Of a stretch of DNA of 64,000 bases, positions 36,771-44,259 are shown in pieces; position 1 is the stretch's first letter; each line of letters starts with the position of its first letter. Source of the stretch: Alcanivorax borkumensis SK2 (GTDB taxonomy: Bacteria; Pseudomonadota; Gammaproteobacteria; Pseudomonadales; Alcanivoracaceae); contig NC_008260.1 of the NCBI RefSeq assembly GCF_000009365.1, positions 2,019,501 to 2,083,500 of the forward strand. Direction: 5' to 3'. The translations under genes were made by a program, and so were the position numbers. Under the pieces are notes generated by a model, which saw only the letters and a program-made list of their open reading frames with translations, was not told where the DNA came from and did not search any database.

Positions 36771-38390
36771 ATGATTTTGCACAAACCTGAACTGGTTGAG
36801 AAATATACGAACATGGGGCACTGGGGGGACAAGACCCTGCTCCAGCGCGCGGCCGCCAATTGTATCGCCCACCCAGAGCGAGAAGCGGTGGTGGATCCCC
36901 CCAACCGGAACGAGCTGGTGGGCACCCCCGCCCAGCGCCTCACCTGGGCAGAGTTCGGCCAGGCAGTGGATGCTACGGCAGCAGAATTGTCGCGCCGCGG
37001 CTTTGGTAAGGACGACGTATTAGTGGCCCAGTTACCCAACGTGTGGGAGCTGGCCATGTTGTACCTAGCCGCAGCAAAGGCCGGCGGCTTGCTTTCTGCA
37101 CTGCCTATGCAATGGCGAAGCAAGGATGTGGGTTATGTGAAAAAAATGACCGAGGCCCGCTTCTACGCGTCGGCTGAGAGCTTTCACGGCTTTGATTACC
37201 AAGCTCTAGGCCAGGAGTTGGGTTTCGAGCACTACATCGGCCTGAAAGAACTGACCGATATTGCCCGCAGCAAACCCAGCCAGGGACCTGAGGTGCCAGT
37301 AGAAGCCAATGATATTTTTACGCTGTGCTGGACATCTGGCACTGAGGCAGACCCTAAAGGCTGCCCCATGAGCCACAACAACTGGGAGTACATGATTAAC
37401 CTCGTGTTCACCACCTGTGGCTTGCAGCAGGGCGACCGGATTCTATGCGTGGCGCCCCTGGTAAACATGACAGCGGTGGGGGTGAACTACGTACCTTGGC
37501 TAGCGACAGCAGGGACCCTAGTGCTGCACCATCCCATCACGCCGGAGATCTTGCTGCGCCAGCTTACCGAAGAGCGCATTCAATATACCATCCTAGTACC
37601 GGCGATGCTGAACATGATCGCCAAACTGCCCAACGTGGACCAGCTCGATCTGTCCAGCGTGCGGACCATCACCACCGGGTCAGCACCGCCTTCTGCCTGG
37701 TCCATGCAGGAGTTCAAGCGCCGCTGGGATATCGACATCGTCAATATCTGGGGCCAGAACGAAGGCTCCTGCCTAGTGGCCGGCCCCGCCGACGTACCGG
37801 ACCTGGCTATGCGGGTGGATCATCTACCCTGGTGGGGCAGAGAAAGCGTCGAATGGCCCTCCGGCATCAATGGCATTGAAGTGAAGATTCTCGGCGACCA
37901 AGATGAAGAGATCACCGAGCCCGGAGGCATCGGAGAGCTTTGCTACCGAAGCCCGGGGGTCTTTGCCGGTTACTTCCAACGCCCGGACATCACCGAGCAG
38001 TCTTTCACCGCTGACGGTTTCTTCCGCACCGGAGACCTGTTCATTGTGCAAAATGCCAACCACGTAGGCTTTTACGATCGCAAGAAAGACATGGTGATCC
38101 GCGGAGGCTTCAACATCTCCAGTGTCGAGGTGGAAAACGCCGTGCTTGGCTTTGATAAGGTGCAAGACGTTGCCGTCATACCCCACCCGGACGAAATCAT
38201 GGGGGAGCGTGTCTGCATTTGCGTGGTGCCTGCGGATGAGAGCCATCCGCCAGCGTTAGAGGAAATCAATGACTACCTGAAGAGTCAGGGTATGAGTGTT
38301 TACAAGCTTCCCGAAAAGATGAGGCTAGTAGATGTCATTCCCCGCAATCCGATAGGTAAGATCATGAAGAAAGAATTGCGGGCTCAGTAA
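36771..38390 (+). CDS. AMP-dependent acyl-CoA synthetase/ligase (ANL superfamily)
   Basis: The 539-residue protein activates a carboxylic acid with ATP and joins it to CoA. Motifs: the phosphate loop 'FTLCWTSGTEADPKGCPMSH' (an unusual TSGTEADPKG in place of the common TSGTTGxPKG), 'VNIWGQNEGS' (A5-like), 'FFRTGDLF', 'GFYDRKKDMVIRGGFNISSVEVENAV' (hinge) and the catalytic lysine region 'VIPRNPIGKIMKKEL'. The substrate is not readable; a medium/long-chain or aromatic acid is possible. ATG 36771 has AGGAG about nine bases upstream. The gene ends at a strong terminator and stands as its own unit, divergent from the NYN gene. Confidence 0.92.
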   Translation: MILHKPELVEKYTNMGHWGDKTLLQRAAANCIAHPEREAVVDPPNRNELVGTPAQRLTWAEFGQAVDATAAELSRRGFGKDDVLVAQLPNVWELAMLYLAAAKAGGLLSALPMQWRSKDVGYVKKMTEARFYASAESFHGFDYQALGQELGFEHYIGLKELTDIARSKPSQGPEVPVEANDIFTLCWTSGTEADPKGCPMSHNNWEYMINLVFTTCGLQQGDRILCVAPLVNMTAVGVNYVPWLATAGTLVLHHPITPEILLRQLTEERIQYTILVPAMLNMIAKLPNVDQLDLSSVRTITTGSAPPSAWSMQEFKRRWDIDIVNIWGQNEGSCLVAGPADVPDLAMRVDHLPWWGRESVEWPSGINGIEVKILGDQDEEITEPGGIGELCYRSPGVFAGYFQRPDITEQSFTADGFFRTGDLFIVQNANHVGFYDRKKDMVIRGGFNISSVEVENAVLGFDKVQDVAVIPHPDEIMGERVCICVVPADESHPPALEEINDYLKSQGMSVYKLPEKMRLVDVIPRNPIGKIMKKELRAQ

Positions 38391-38395
38391 CGCAA

Positions 38396-38428
38396 AAGGG
38401 CCGGAATCTTGTCTTCCGGCCCTTTTTA
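38396..38428 (+). terminator. rho-independent terminator of the acyl-CoA ligase gene
   Basis: GGGCCGGAA (38398-38406) pairs perfectly with TTCCGGCCC (38414-38422) around a 7-base loop, followed by TTTTTATT. It starts 8 bases after the stop codon. Confidence 0.93.
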
Positions 38429-38518
38429 TTGCACTTCTATATCCATTTTTACAGGCTGTACTCATCGGGGACACGCACAAAATCAAGACAGAAATAATCC
38501 GGTTACCTGACTCAAACA

Positions 38519-38698
38519 CTAGTTGTTCACTCCCCCTTCTGTTGAGCACAGGTTCTCATTGATTTCGGCCAGGGGCAGCTCATTGTTGATGAAGGAAAAG
38601 GAAGCAAGGATCGAGTCACTGTACTTTCCAGCCGTTGACATGGGTGACGGAAGCTTCAGATCGATCTGGCCACCAGCTATTACAAGCAGTGATAATTT
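38519..38698 (-). pseudogene. possible 3' remnant of an unidentified gene
   Basis: The reverse strand reads 'KLSLLVIAGGQIDLKLPSPMSTAGKYSDSILASFSFINNELPLAEINENLCSTEGGVNN' then TAG at 38521-38519. It looks protein-like in composition and contrasts with the poor frames around it. It has no start: upstream it runs into a 12-bp inverted repeat (38697-38740). I could not identify the family. The alternative is a chance open frame. Confidence 0.35.
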
Positions 38699-38740
38699 CG
38701 GGGGCAGAGTCGGAAACTCAAGAGGGTATCTGCCCCCGAA
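38697..38740. repeat. 12-bp perfect inverted repeat
   Basis: TTCGGGGGCAGA (38697-38708) and TCTGCCCCCGAA (38729-38740) face each other across 20 bases. There is no T tract on either side. The TTCGGGG-CAGA arms resemble ends I associate with IS200-like/RAYT-linked short elements in gammaproteobacteria (memory-based). Confidence 0.6.
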
Positions 38741-38796
38741 TCACGGTCCCACACTGCACCCCTCTCATGAACAGAAAACTCTGTCCACAAAAGTGG

Positions 38797-38982
38797 TTAC
38801 AGATCAGCGCGCATTTTGCGTCCGCGGCCTTGCCTGGTTAAGTGGCGACACACCAACGCCTCTACTGGCACGATGTGAGCCTGCGAACCAAACTGAATTA
38901 TGGCACCCGCAAGAACGAAGACTTTGCAGCCACCCCCAACAATGAATGTGGCCGCCCAAAACGAACGGGGCAACCAAGCCAC
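38797..38982 (-). CDS. small hydrophobic ORF after attC site (doubtful)
   Basis: A 61-codon minus-strand frame beginning GTG GCT TGG reads 'AWLPRSFWAATFIVGGGCKVFVLAGAIIQFGSQAHIVPVEALVCRHLTRQGRGRK'. It has one hydrophobic stretch and a basic tail, with AAGAGG two bases before the GTG. Its position, about 80 bases past an attC-like site in the same orientation, would fit a second gene cassette, but no following attC was found. No known relatives recognised, and it may be a chance frame. Confidence 0.25.
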   Translation of the reverse strand: MAWLPRSFWAATFIVGGGCKVFVLAGAIIQFGSQAHIVPVEALVCRHLTRQGRGRKMRADL

Positions 38983-39064
38983 AACCTCTTATTTTTCTAA
39001 CGGCACACAAACGCTCGCTATAGCACCGACTCAGAATCTTGCGCTGCAACAATAAAGCAGAGCC

Positions 39065-39169
39065 ATTTAACGCCGTTCCTCAGCGGCAAAAGCGTAGTGG
39101 CGGGGATTTTGCAAATTTTGCAAAAGACATGACACTATGATTTTGTCCGACTGCAGGACCTTGTTAGGT
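39065..39169 (-). repeat. attC-like integron recombination site (3' of the HEPN gene)
   Basis: Read on the minus strand the 105-base segment begins ACCTAAC (39169-39163) and ends GTTAAAT (39071-39065), matching RYYYAAC and GTTRRRY exactly. The inner arms are imperfectly complementary (GTCCTGCAGTCGG against the complement of CCGCTGAGGAAC), as expected for a folded bottom-strand attC. It lies 21 bases after the HEPN gene stop, the usual place in a cassette. Confidence 0.7.
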
Positions 39170-39190
39170 TTTTCATATACACATTCAAAT

Positions 39191-39775
39191 TCAAGACATT
39201 GACTCCGAAAAATCATTCACCCCAGTAAGAAGCACATCAAACACCTTCTCAAGCTGCTCAGCATCGAAACAAATCATGGGTCTAAGAGACACAAGATCTG
39301 AATTTTGTAGCCGACCGTAGAGCTTGGAGTGCTCACCGGAATCATTGAAGCTAGGACCGTAGTGAACCAAGTGATTTCTGACGGAGCCTAGAAGCTCTAG
39401 CGTTACCCAGGGTTTCTTATTGGTATCAATAGCAGCAGAAAGCGCCTTTTGCGCATACTTTATTGAACGCGCTATCCCTCGATCTTTCAGGTCGTTTGGT
39501 TTCAACAAACACGCTAATTTTTCACGCTTCATATTGCATAGCTCATCAAGATTCTGCTCAAAGCATGCATATGCACTTATAAAGATGGATCTGTAAAGAC
39601 TTTGTCTAGTCGCGTTTATATTCCCTAATTGATTCTGGTCTGGCGCGTTGCCAGCTTCTCGAGCCTGAACCTCAAAAACTTCTTCAGCAATTTTCACAGC
39701 TTCATTGAGATAACCCAGGTCTATGAAGGCTAGAAATCGTGGAACTCCGAACGTTGTTTTCTCAACAGGTATCAA
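39191..39775 (-). CDS. HEPN-motif protein carried as an integron cassette
   Basis: I do not know a named family for this 194-residue protein. Its C-terminal half has 'LLGSVRNHLVHYG', an R-N-x-x-x-H motif (R133, N134, H138) typical of HEPN ribonucleases. It is preceded by helices with 'SIFISAYACFEQNLDELCNM', as in HEPN proteins of abortive-infection and toxin systems and in plain HEPN/apea-type ORFs. The start is TTG 39775 with AAGGTGA ahead. AT-rich compared with mutS or atfA2. Directly upstream and downstream are attC-like sites in matching orientation, so the gene is probably a mobile cassette without its own promoter. Toxin or anti-phage activity is inference; no antitoxin gene is adjacent. 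Confidence 0.7.
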   Translation of the reverse strand: MIPVEKTTFGVPRFLAFIDLGYLNEAVKIAEEVFEVQAREAGNAPDQNQLGNINATRQSLYRSIFISAYACFEQNLDELCNMKREKLACLLKPNDLKDRGIARSIKYAQKALSAAIDTNKKPWVTLELLGSVRNHLVHYGPSFNDSGEHSKLYGRLQNSDLVSLRPMICFDAEQLEKVFDVLLTGVNDFSESMS

Positions 39776-39790
39776 TTTAGTTCACCTTAA

Positions 39791-39869
39791 ACCTAACGCC
39801 TGCCAGCAGGGGCCGAAAAACCAGAGCGAAGCGGCGGTTTTTTGGTCCCTCTGGCTGGCTTTGTTATGC
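39791..39869 (-). repeat. attC-like integron recombination site (5' of the HEPN gene)
   Basis: The minus strand runs from GCATAAC (39869-39863, one mismatch to RYYYAAC) to GTTAGGT (39797-39791, exact GTTRRRY). Between them GCCAGC...GCTGGC and the GGTTTTT/AAAAACC arms form a long imperfect palindrome with a GCTTCGC turn, very like known attC hairpins. The cassette start (TTAGGT) is 16 bases before the HEPN start codon. Confidence 0.75.
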
Positions 39870-39921
39870 ATGGCTACCATCCGGTAACTTCACCTCTAAC
39901 TGTGCATTGAATTCTGCCGGT

Positions 39922-40371
39922 TGAATCGCCACCAGTTTGCTACACCTTTCAGCCATCCAAAATGGCAATCAGAGAGGTACCCATGAGCAGCAAACGCTAT
40001 CCCGAAGAATTCAAGATTGAGGCGGTTCGTCAGGTGACGGATCGTGGTCACAGCGTAGCCCAAGTGGCTGATCGACCCGGTGCCACTACCCACAGTTTGT
40101 ACGCCTGGATCAGGAAATTTGGCCCGGATTCCGAGCAGCATCAGGCTAAGACCGATGACCTGGCAGAGATCCGCCAGCTCCAGAAAGAGCTTAACCGCGT
40201 TACCGAAGAGCGTGACATCCTAAAAAAAGCCGCGGCGTACTTTGCTAGTCAGTCCGATTGAGGTACACCTTTATAAAGAAACATAGCGAGCGATGCTTCC
40301 TGTTGGACGTTCACCCCAGCGGCTTTTATGCCTGGCAACGGCAACCTCGTTTAGATCGCGGGGCAGCATGA
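39922..40371 (+). mobile_element. truncated IS3-family element
   Basis: An end-like sequence, TGAATCGCCACCAGTTTG, starts at 39922 and resembles IS3-family terminal repeats. OrfA (39983-40261) is intact; of OrfB only 'FIKKHSERCFLLDVHPSGFYAWQRQPRLDRGAA' remains (about 40270-40371), ending in a stop. The rest of OrfB and the right end are missing before mutS. An A-rich slippery run precedes the OrfA end. The element abuts the integron-like cassette. Confidence 0.75.
39983..40261 (+). CDS. IS3 OrfA (transposase DNA-binding subunit)
   Basis: The 92-residue protein from ATG 39983 reads MSSKRYPEEFKIEAVRQVTDRGHSVAQVADRPGATTHSLYAWIRKFG, a helix-turn-helix OrfA, then 'RQLQKELNRVTEERDILKKAAAYFA', a leucine-zipper segment. 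GAGAGG lies upstream. Without OrfB it cannot move DNA but could still bind IS ends. Confidence 0.88.
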   Translation: MSSKRYPEEFKIEAVRQVTDRGHSVAQVADRPGATTHSLYAWIRKFGPDSEQHQAKTDDLAEIRQLQKELNRVTEERDILKKAAAYFASQSD

Positions 40372-40541
40372 ATGATGCCCTCCGTGCAAGCCAAACGGCC
40401 TCACCCGGCCTGCATATAAACTCGGTAATGGGCAGACAGAGATAGTCCCTCCTAAAAACCATCCAGATCTCCCCATGAATCCTCTCCCATATCGCTATAT
40501 CATGACCGCCCACTGATTCATTACCGCCCCATGGAGGACCT

Positions 40542-43121
40542 GTGACCGCGGACCTAAGCCAACATACGCCGATGATGCAGCAATACCTCGGCATTAAGGC
40601 CGAACACCCGGACCAGCTGGTGTTCTACCGCATGGGGGATTTCTATGAGTTGTTCTTTGGCGATGCGCAGAAAGCGGCGCGACTGCTGGATATCACGCTG
40701 ACCCAACGCGGTCAAAGTGCCGGCAAGCCGATTCCCATGGCCGGCATTCCCTACCACGCGGCGGAGAACTACCTGGCGCGGCTGGTGAAGCTGGGCGAAT
40801 CCGTGGCCATTGCCGAACAAATCGGTGACCCGGCGCTGGCCAAGGGGCCGGTGGAGCGCAAGGTGGTTCGCATCGTCACGCCCGGTACGGTGAGCGATGA
40901 GGCCTTACTGGAAGAGCGTCGGGATAATTTATTGTGCGCGGTTTTCGACCATAATAATCAATACGGTTGCGCCAGCCTGGATTTGGCCGCCGGGCGTTTT
41001 CTCGTCACTCAAGTAGAAGGTGCCGAGCAATTACAGGCCTTGCTGGAGCGTTGGTCGCCAGCGGAATTGTTGATCAGTGAAGAGCATGGTCTGCCGGGGC
41101 GCTGGTCCGATCGACCGGGTACTCGTAAACGTCCGAGCTGGGAGTTTGATGAAGACGCTGCCCGTCGCCAGCTGTGCCAACAGTTCCAGGTGCAGGATCT
41201 GGCCGGCTTTGGTGAGCCATCTCCCGTGGCGGTTTCCGCCGCTGGCGCACTGCTTGGCTATGCCAAGGAAACCCAGCGCGGCGAACTCCCACATATCACC
41301 GGCCTAACAGTAGAAAGCTTTGATGATGCGGTCGCCATGGATGCAGCCACCCGCCGTAACTTGGAGCTGACTGAAACCCTGGATGGCCAGGAGCAACACA
41401 CCCTGGCCTGGGTGCTGGACAGCACCAAAACTGCCATGGGCGCGCGCTTACTTAAACGCTGGGTACACCAGCCATTGCGCAACCGCACCACGCTCACCCA
41501 GCGGCAGGACCAGATCGACGCCCTGCGTCAGGGCTGGTGCTTTGAGTCCGCCCGCGATGTGCTTAACGACATCGGCGACATGGAACGCATTCTCGGCCGG
41601 GTGGCGTTACGTTCTGCTCGCCCTCGGGACCTGACGCGCCTGCACGCCAGCCTCAAAGCGCTGCCGCCTCTAATCGGCACCCTACCCGCCGCCGATTGTT
41701 TTTGCGAATTGATTGAGCGCATCGGCCAGTTTCCGAACCAGGTGGAATTGCTGGGCACGGCGGTGATCGAGAATCCGCCCATGCTGATACGCGACGGCGG
41801 CGTCATTGCTCCCGGTTACAGTGAAGAGCTGGATGAGCTGCGTTCCATCAGCGAAAACGCCGGTGCGATTTTAGTGGATATCGAAACCCGCGAGCGCGAA
41901 CGAACCCAGCTTTCCACCCTGCGCGTGAAGTACAACCGCGTGCATGGCTATTACATTGAGCTGTCGCGACGCGAGTCCGATCAGGCGCCGACAGATTATC
42001 AACGCCGTCAAACACTGAAAAATGCTGAACGGTTTATCACTCCCGAACTGAAAGAATTTGAGGACAAGGCCCTGTCCGCGTCCAGCAAAGCTCTAGCGCT
42101 GGAGAAACGCCTCTACGAAGCACTACTGGAAAAAGTGGCCGCCGACCTGCACGCCCTTCAGCGCAGTGCTGCCGCCGTGGCCGAGCTCGATGTGCTGGCA
42201 TCGCTGGCCGAACGGGCCGAAGCACTCAACTGGGTGCTCCCACAGTTAGTAGATGACGAAGCGATCATCGAAATTGTGGATGGCCGTCACCCGGTGGTGG
42301 AACAGGTGCTAGACGACGCGTTCGTTCCTAACAGCCTGCACTTAGACAATGCCCGCCGTATGGTGATCATTACCGGCCCCAACATGGGCGGTAAATCCAC
42401 CTACATGCGCCAAACCGCCCTGATCGCGCTGCTCGCTCACCTTGGCAGCTGTGTGCCGGCGGCCAGTGCCCGCATCGGTAGCCTGGACCGGATCTTCACC
42501 CGCATTGGCTCGTCCGATGATCTGGCCGGTGGCCGCTCCACCTTTATGGTGGAAATGTCAGAAACCGCCAACATCCTCAACAACGCCACCGCCCAAAGCC
42601 TAGTACTGATGGACGAGATTGGCCGCGGCACCAGCACTTTTGATGGCCTTAGCCTGGCCTGGGCTGCCGCCGAGCACCTAGCGCGCAATCTCAAGTCGTT
42701 TACCCTGTTCGCCACACACTACTTCGAGTTGACTCAACTACCAGAGCAACTGCCGGGCATCTACAACGCACACCTGACCGCCAGCGAACACGATAACCGC
42801 ATTGTCTTTCTGCACCGAGTACAAGAAGGACCGGCCAGTCGCAGTTACGGTCTTCAGGTAGCCCAACTGGCGGGAGTGCCGAGCAGCGTGATCCATAGAG
42901 CCGGTGAGAAATTACGCGAGTTGGAACAAAGCAAACCGCTGGCGCCTTCAGCCACTCCCCCCAGCAGCTATGCCGCCCCATCACCGGCGGCGGCTCCGGC
43001 CCAGGCCTCACTATTCAACGAACCCAATGCGATCGAGCTAGCGTTGACCGATCTAGACCCAGACGAGCTGACACCAAAGCAAGCCCTGGAGGCGCTATAT
43101 ACATTGAAAAAGCTGACTTAA
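40542..43121 (+). CDS. mutS: DNA mismatch repair protein MutS
   Basis: MutS recognises mispairs and small loops and recruits MutL. The 859-residue protein has the N-terminal mismatch-binding domain with the Phe-x-Glu motif in '[16 protein letters not shown]', connector and lever domains, and the C-terminal ATPase with '[19 protein letters not shown]' (about 611-629), '[14 protein letters not shown]' and '[22 protein letters not shown]'. A Pro/Ala linker leads to a C-terminal '[21 protein letters not shown]' helix-turn-helix used for dimer/tetramer assembly. GTG 40542 has GGAGGACC upstream. It is divergent from the pncC-recA block, from which it is separated here by storage-lipid and accessory genes. 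Confidence 0.98.
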   Translation: MTADLSQHTPMMQQYLGIKAEHPDQLVFYRMGDFYELFFGDAQKAARLLDITLTQRGQSAGKPIPMAGIPYHAAENYLARLVKLGESVAIAEQIGDPALAKGPVERKVVRIVTPGTVSDEALLEERRDNLLCAVFDHNNQYGCASLDLAAGRFLVTQVEGAEQLQALLERWSPAELLISEEHGLPGRWSDRPGTRKRPSWEFDEDAARRQLCQQFQVQDLAGFGEPSPVAVSAAGALLGYAKETQRGELPHITGLTVESFDDAVAMDAATRRNLELTETLDGQEQHTLAWVLDSTKTAMGARLLKRWVHQPLRNRTTLTQRQDQIDALRQGWCFESARDVLNDIGDMERILGRVALRSARPRDLTRLHASLKALPPLIGTLPAADCFCELIERIGQFPNQVELLGTAVIENPPMLIRDGGVIAPGYSEELDELRSISENAGAILVDIETRERERTQLSTLRVKYNRVHGYYIELSRRESDQAPTDYQRRQTLKNAERFITPELKEFEDKALSASSKALALEKRLYEALLEKVAADLHALQRSAAAVAELDVLASLAERAEALNWVLPQLVDDEAIIEIVDGRHPVVEQVLDDAFVPNSLHLDNARRMVIITGPNMGGKSTYMRQTALIALLAHLGSCVPAASARIGSLDRIFTRIGSSDDLAGGRSTFMVEMSETANILNNATAQSLVLMDEIGRGTSTFDGLSLAWAAAEHLARNLKSFTLFATHYFELTQLPEQLPGIYNAHLTASEHDNRIVFLHRVQEGPASRSYGLQVAQLAGVPSSVIHRAGEKLRELEQSKPLAPSATPPSSYAAPSPAAAPAQASLFNEPNAIELALTDLDPDELTPKQALEALYTLKKLT

Positions 43122-43279
43122 GCCCTCTTAGAGACGCTGCAGAGCAACCTAAGTGGGCGCGAGCTGCCGGCGCGCATAGAAAGAGTGTTGGCGCTATAAC
43201 CTTATATCAACACTCCGTTTGCCTGCCTCAGGGCATATCGCTAGACTAGCGCCACCCCAAGCGAGACCGTGCCCGTTGC

Positions 43280-43288
43280 TGTTATAAT
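43280..43288 (+). promoter_or_regulatory. extended -10 promoter of fdxA
   Basis: TGTTATAAT at 43280-43288 is a perfect extended -10 element (TGnTATAAT), about 47 bases before the fdxA start codon. No good -35 hexamer is seen 17 bases upstream, which fits extended -10 promoters. Confidence 0.55.
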
Positions 43289-43335
43289 CAGTCACTGGCG
43301 CTGTATAAATTGAAGACACCTGGCGAGGACAGGAT

Positions 43336-43659
43336 ATGACGTTCGTAGTAGGTGAGAACTGCATTAACTGCAAACACACCGATTGTGTGGAAGTGTGCCC
43401 GGTAGATTGTTTCTACGAAGGCGAGAATTTTCTGGTCATCCACCCGGACGAGTGTATCGACTGTGCACTATGCGAGCCGGAGTGCCCGGTAAACGCGATT
43501 TTTTCGGAAGATGAGCTGCCAGACGACCAGCAAGATTTCCTAGAGATCAATGCGGATCTGGCAGAGAAGTGGCCGAACATTACCGAAATGAAAGATGCGC
43601 CGGACGACGCTGAAGAGTGGGACGGTGTGCCCAACAAGCGGGAGAAACTGATCCGCTAA
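43336..43659 (+). CDS. fdxA: 7Fe ferredoxin FdxA
   Basis: The 107-residue electron carrier holds a [3Fe-4S] and a [4Fe-4S] cluster. The cysteines are C9, C12, C17, C21 and C25 in '[21 protein letters not shown]', then C40, C43, C46 and C50 in '[17 protein letters not shown]'. The C-terminal extension '[43 protein letters not shown]' is the Azotobacter FdI/Pseudomonas FdxA type. An AGGAT site precedes ATG 43336. It follows mutS and ends at a terminator that also ends the RsmZ-like RNA from the other strand. Confidence 0.97.
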   Translation: MTFVVGENCINCKHTDCVEVCPVDCFYEGENFLVIHPDECIDCALCEPECPVNAIFSEDELPDDQQDFLEINADLAEKWPNITEMKDAPDDAEEWDGVPNKREKLIR

Positions 43660-43682
43660 GCGGATCCTTTTTCTCTGGGCAA

Positions 43683-43801
43683 AATAAAAGGGCGGCATCC
43701 TGCCGCCCTTTTTGCGTCGAGTCATCCTGACTCTTTTGCGCTCACCGCAACATCCTTGTACTGCAATCCCTGCAAATCCTTGTGCCCAACTCCCTGAACA
43801 C
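43683..43801 (-). ncRNA. rsmZ: RsmZ/CsrB-type CsrA-sequestering small RNA
   Basis: The minus strand between fdxA and the AT-rich region holds six GGA motifs in about 120 nt (CAGGGAG, AAGGAT, CAGGGAT, AAGGAT, CAGGAT, CAGGAT). Two are displayed in hairpin loops: GAGTCA-GGA-TGACTC and the terminator stem GGGCGGCA-GGA-TGCCGCCC followed by TTTTATTTT. A -10 box TATAGT (43813-43808) puts the 5' end near 43801, giving about 119 nt, the size of Pseudomonas RsmZ. A perfect GacA-type upstream box lies about 180 bases before the start. Location beside fdxA also matches Pseudomonas. The RNA should titrate the CsrA encoded at 25.6 kb. Confidence 0.85.
43687..43713. terminator. shared terminator of fdxA (+) and RsmZ-like RNA (-)
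   Basis: AAAGGGCGGCA (43687-43697) pairs with TGCCGCCCTTT (43701-43711) across TCC. T-rich sequence follows on both strands. On the minus strand the loop is GGA, so the terminator hairpin also serves as a CsrA site. Confidence 0.92.
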
Positions 43802-43960
43802 GCAAATACTATATCAACCGGATTTTGCTCTGTGGGTAAAATAAATATTAAAAGTCTGGACGAAAATCACACAAAAAATAAATAACCATTAAAAACAAAT
43901 ACTTAATGATATTTCTCTGCGTTTCAATCCTAAAATCTTGCCAAAAACACCAGTTTATCC
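43802..43960. other. AT-rich linker between Gac box and rsmZ promoter
   Basis: No gene is seen in this stretch, which is strikingly AT-rich (long T runs on the minus strand around 43840-43920). It separates the GacA box from the -10 element at 43808-43813. The layout recalls the rsmZ upstream region in pseudomonads, where IHF-type bending is thought to bring the distal box to the promoter. Confidence 0.5.
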
Positions 43961-43966
43961 TACAGT

Positions 43967-43988
43967 CTTGTAAGAGATTGCTTACAAG
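43967..43988. promoter_or_regulatory. GacA-type upstream activating sequence
   Basis: TGTAAG-AGATTG-CTTACA at 43969-43986 matches the GacA box TGTAAGNNATNNCTTACA at every defined base, and the dyad extends to CTTGTAAG/CTTACAAG (43967-43988). It lies about 180 bases upstream of the RsmZ-like RNA start on the minus strand. Being palindromic, it could also serve the plus-strand candidate RNA. Confidence 0.88.
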
Positions 43989-44039
43989 ATACCTCACCCA
44001 ATAACCAGTGCTCGGAGCAAAATGGCTACATCTCGAAGC

Positions 44040-44228
44040 CAAAAGCCACTCAAACTCTTACATTTCCTCACCGCTCTTTACAGCAAGAGGAAGCACTTCT
44101 CGGTAGCATTATTTCCATAGAAACGTGGTGCTACAAGGCACCATAGATCGACCAGTATCCCCCCAAGGCGCTAGCAATAGCGCTCACAACACCCCTCTTC
44201 CACCCAATTTCGGAAGAGGGTTTTTTTT
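44040..44228 (+). ncRNA. candidate small RNA ending at an orphan terminator
   Basis: No coding gene precedes the strong plus-strand terminator at 44193-44228. The upstream 150 bases contain clean hairpins: TGGTGC-TACAAG-GCACCA (44126-44143) and GCGCTA-GCAA-TAGCGC (44168-44183), the latter with a GNRA-type tetraloop. I infer a structured sRNA of roughly 190 nt; the 5' end is a guess from the distance to the Gac box at 43967-43988. Only two GGA motifs occur, so it is not an obvious CsrA sponge. No named RNA family recognised. Confidence 0.45.
44193..44228 (+). terminator. strong rho-independent terminator without an upstream gene
   Basis: CCCTCTTCC (44193-44201) pairs perfectly with GGAAGAGGG (44212-44220) over a 10-base loop and is followed by eight T (44221-44228). 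The T tract sets the plus orientation. The nearest plus-strand gene, fdxA, already has its own terminator 500 bases upstream. Confidence 0.92.
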
Positions 44229-44259
44229 GCCTAAAATCCGACCAGCCCTGACGATCTTT

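Noticed and set aside
38523..38945. 140-codon plus-strand frame in the accessory patch
   Set aside because: No family features, crosses the 12-bp inverted repeat and the opposite-strand frames, and no ribosome site before its ATG.
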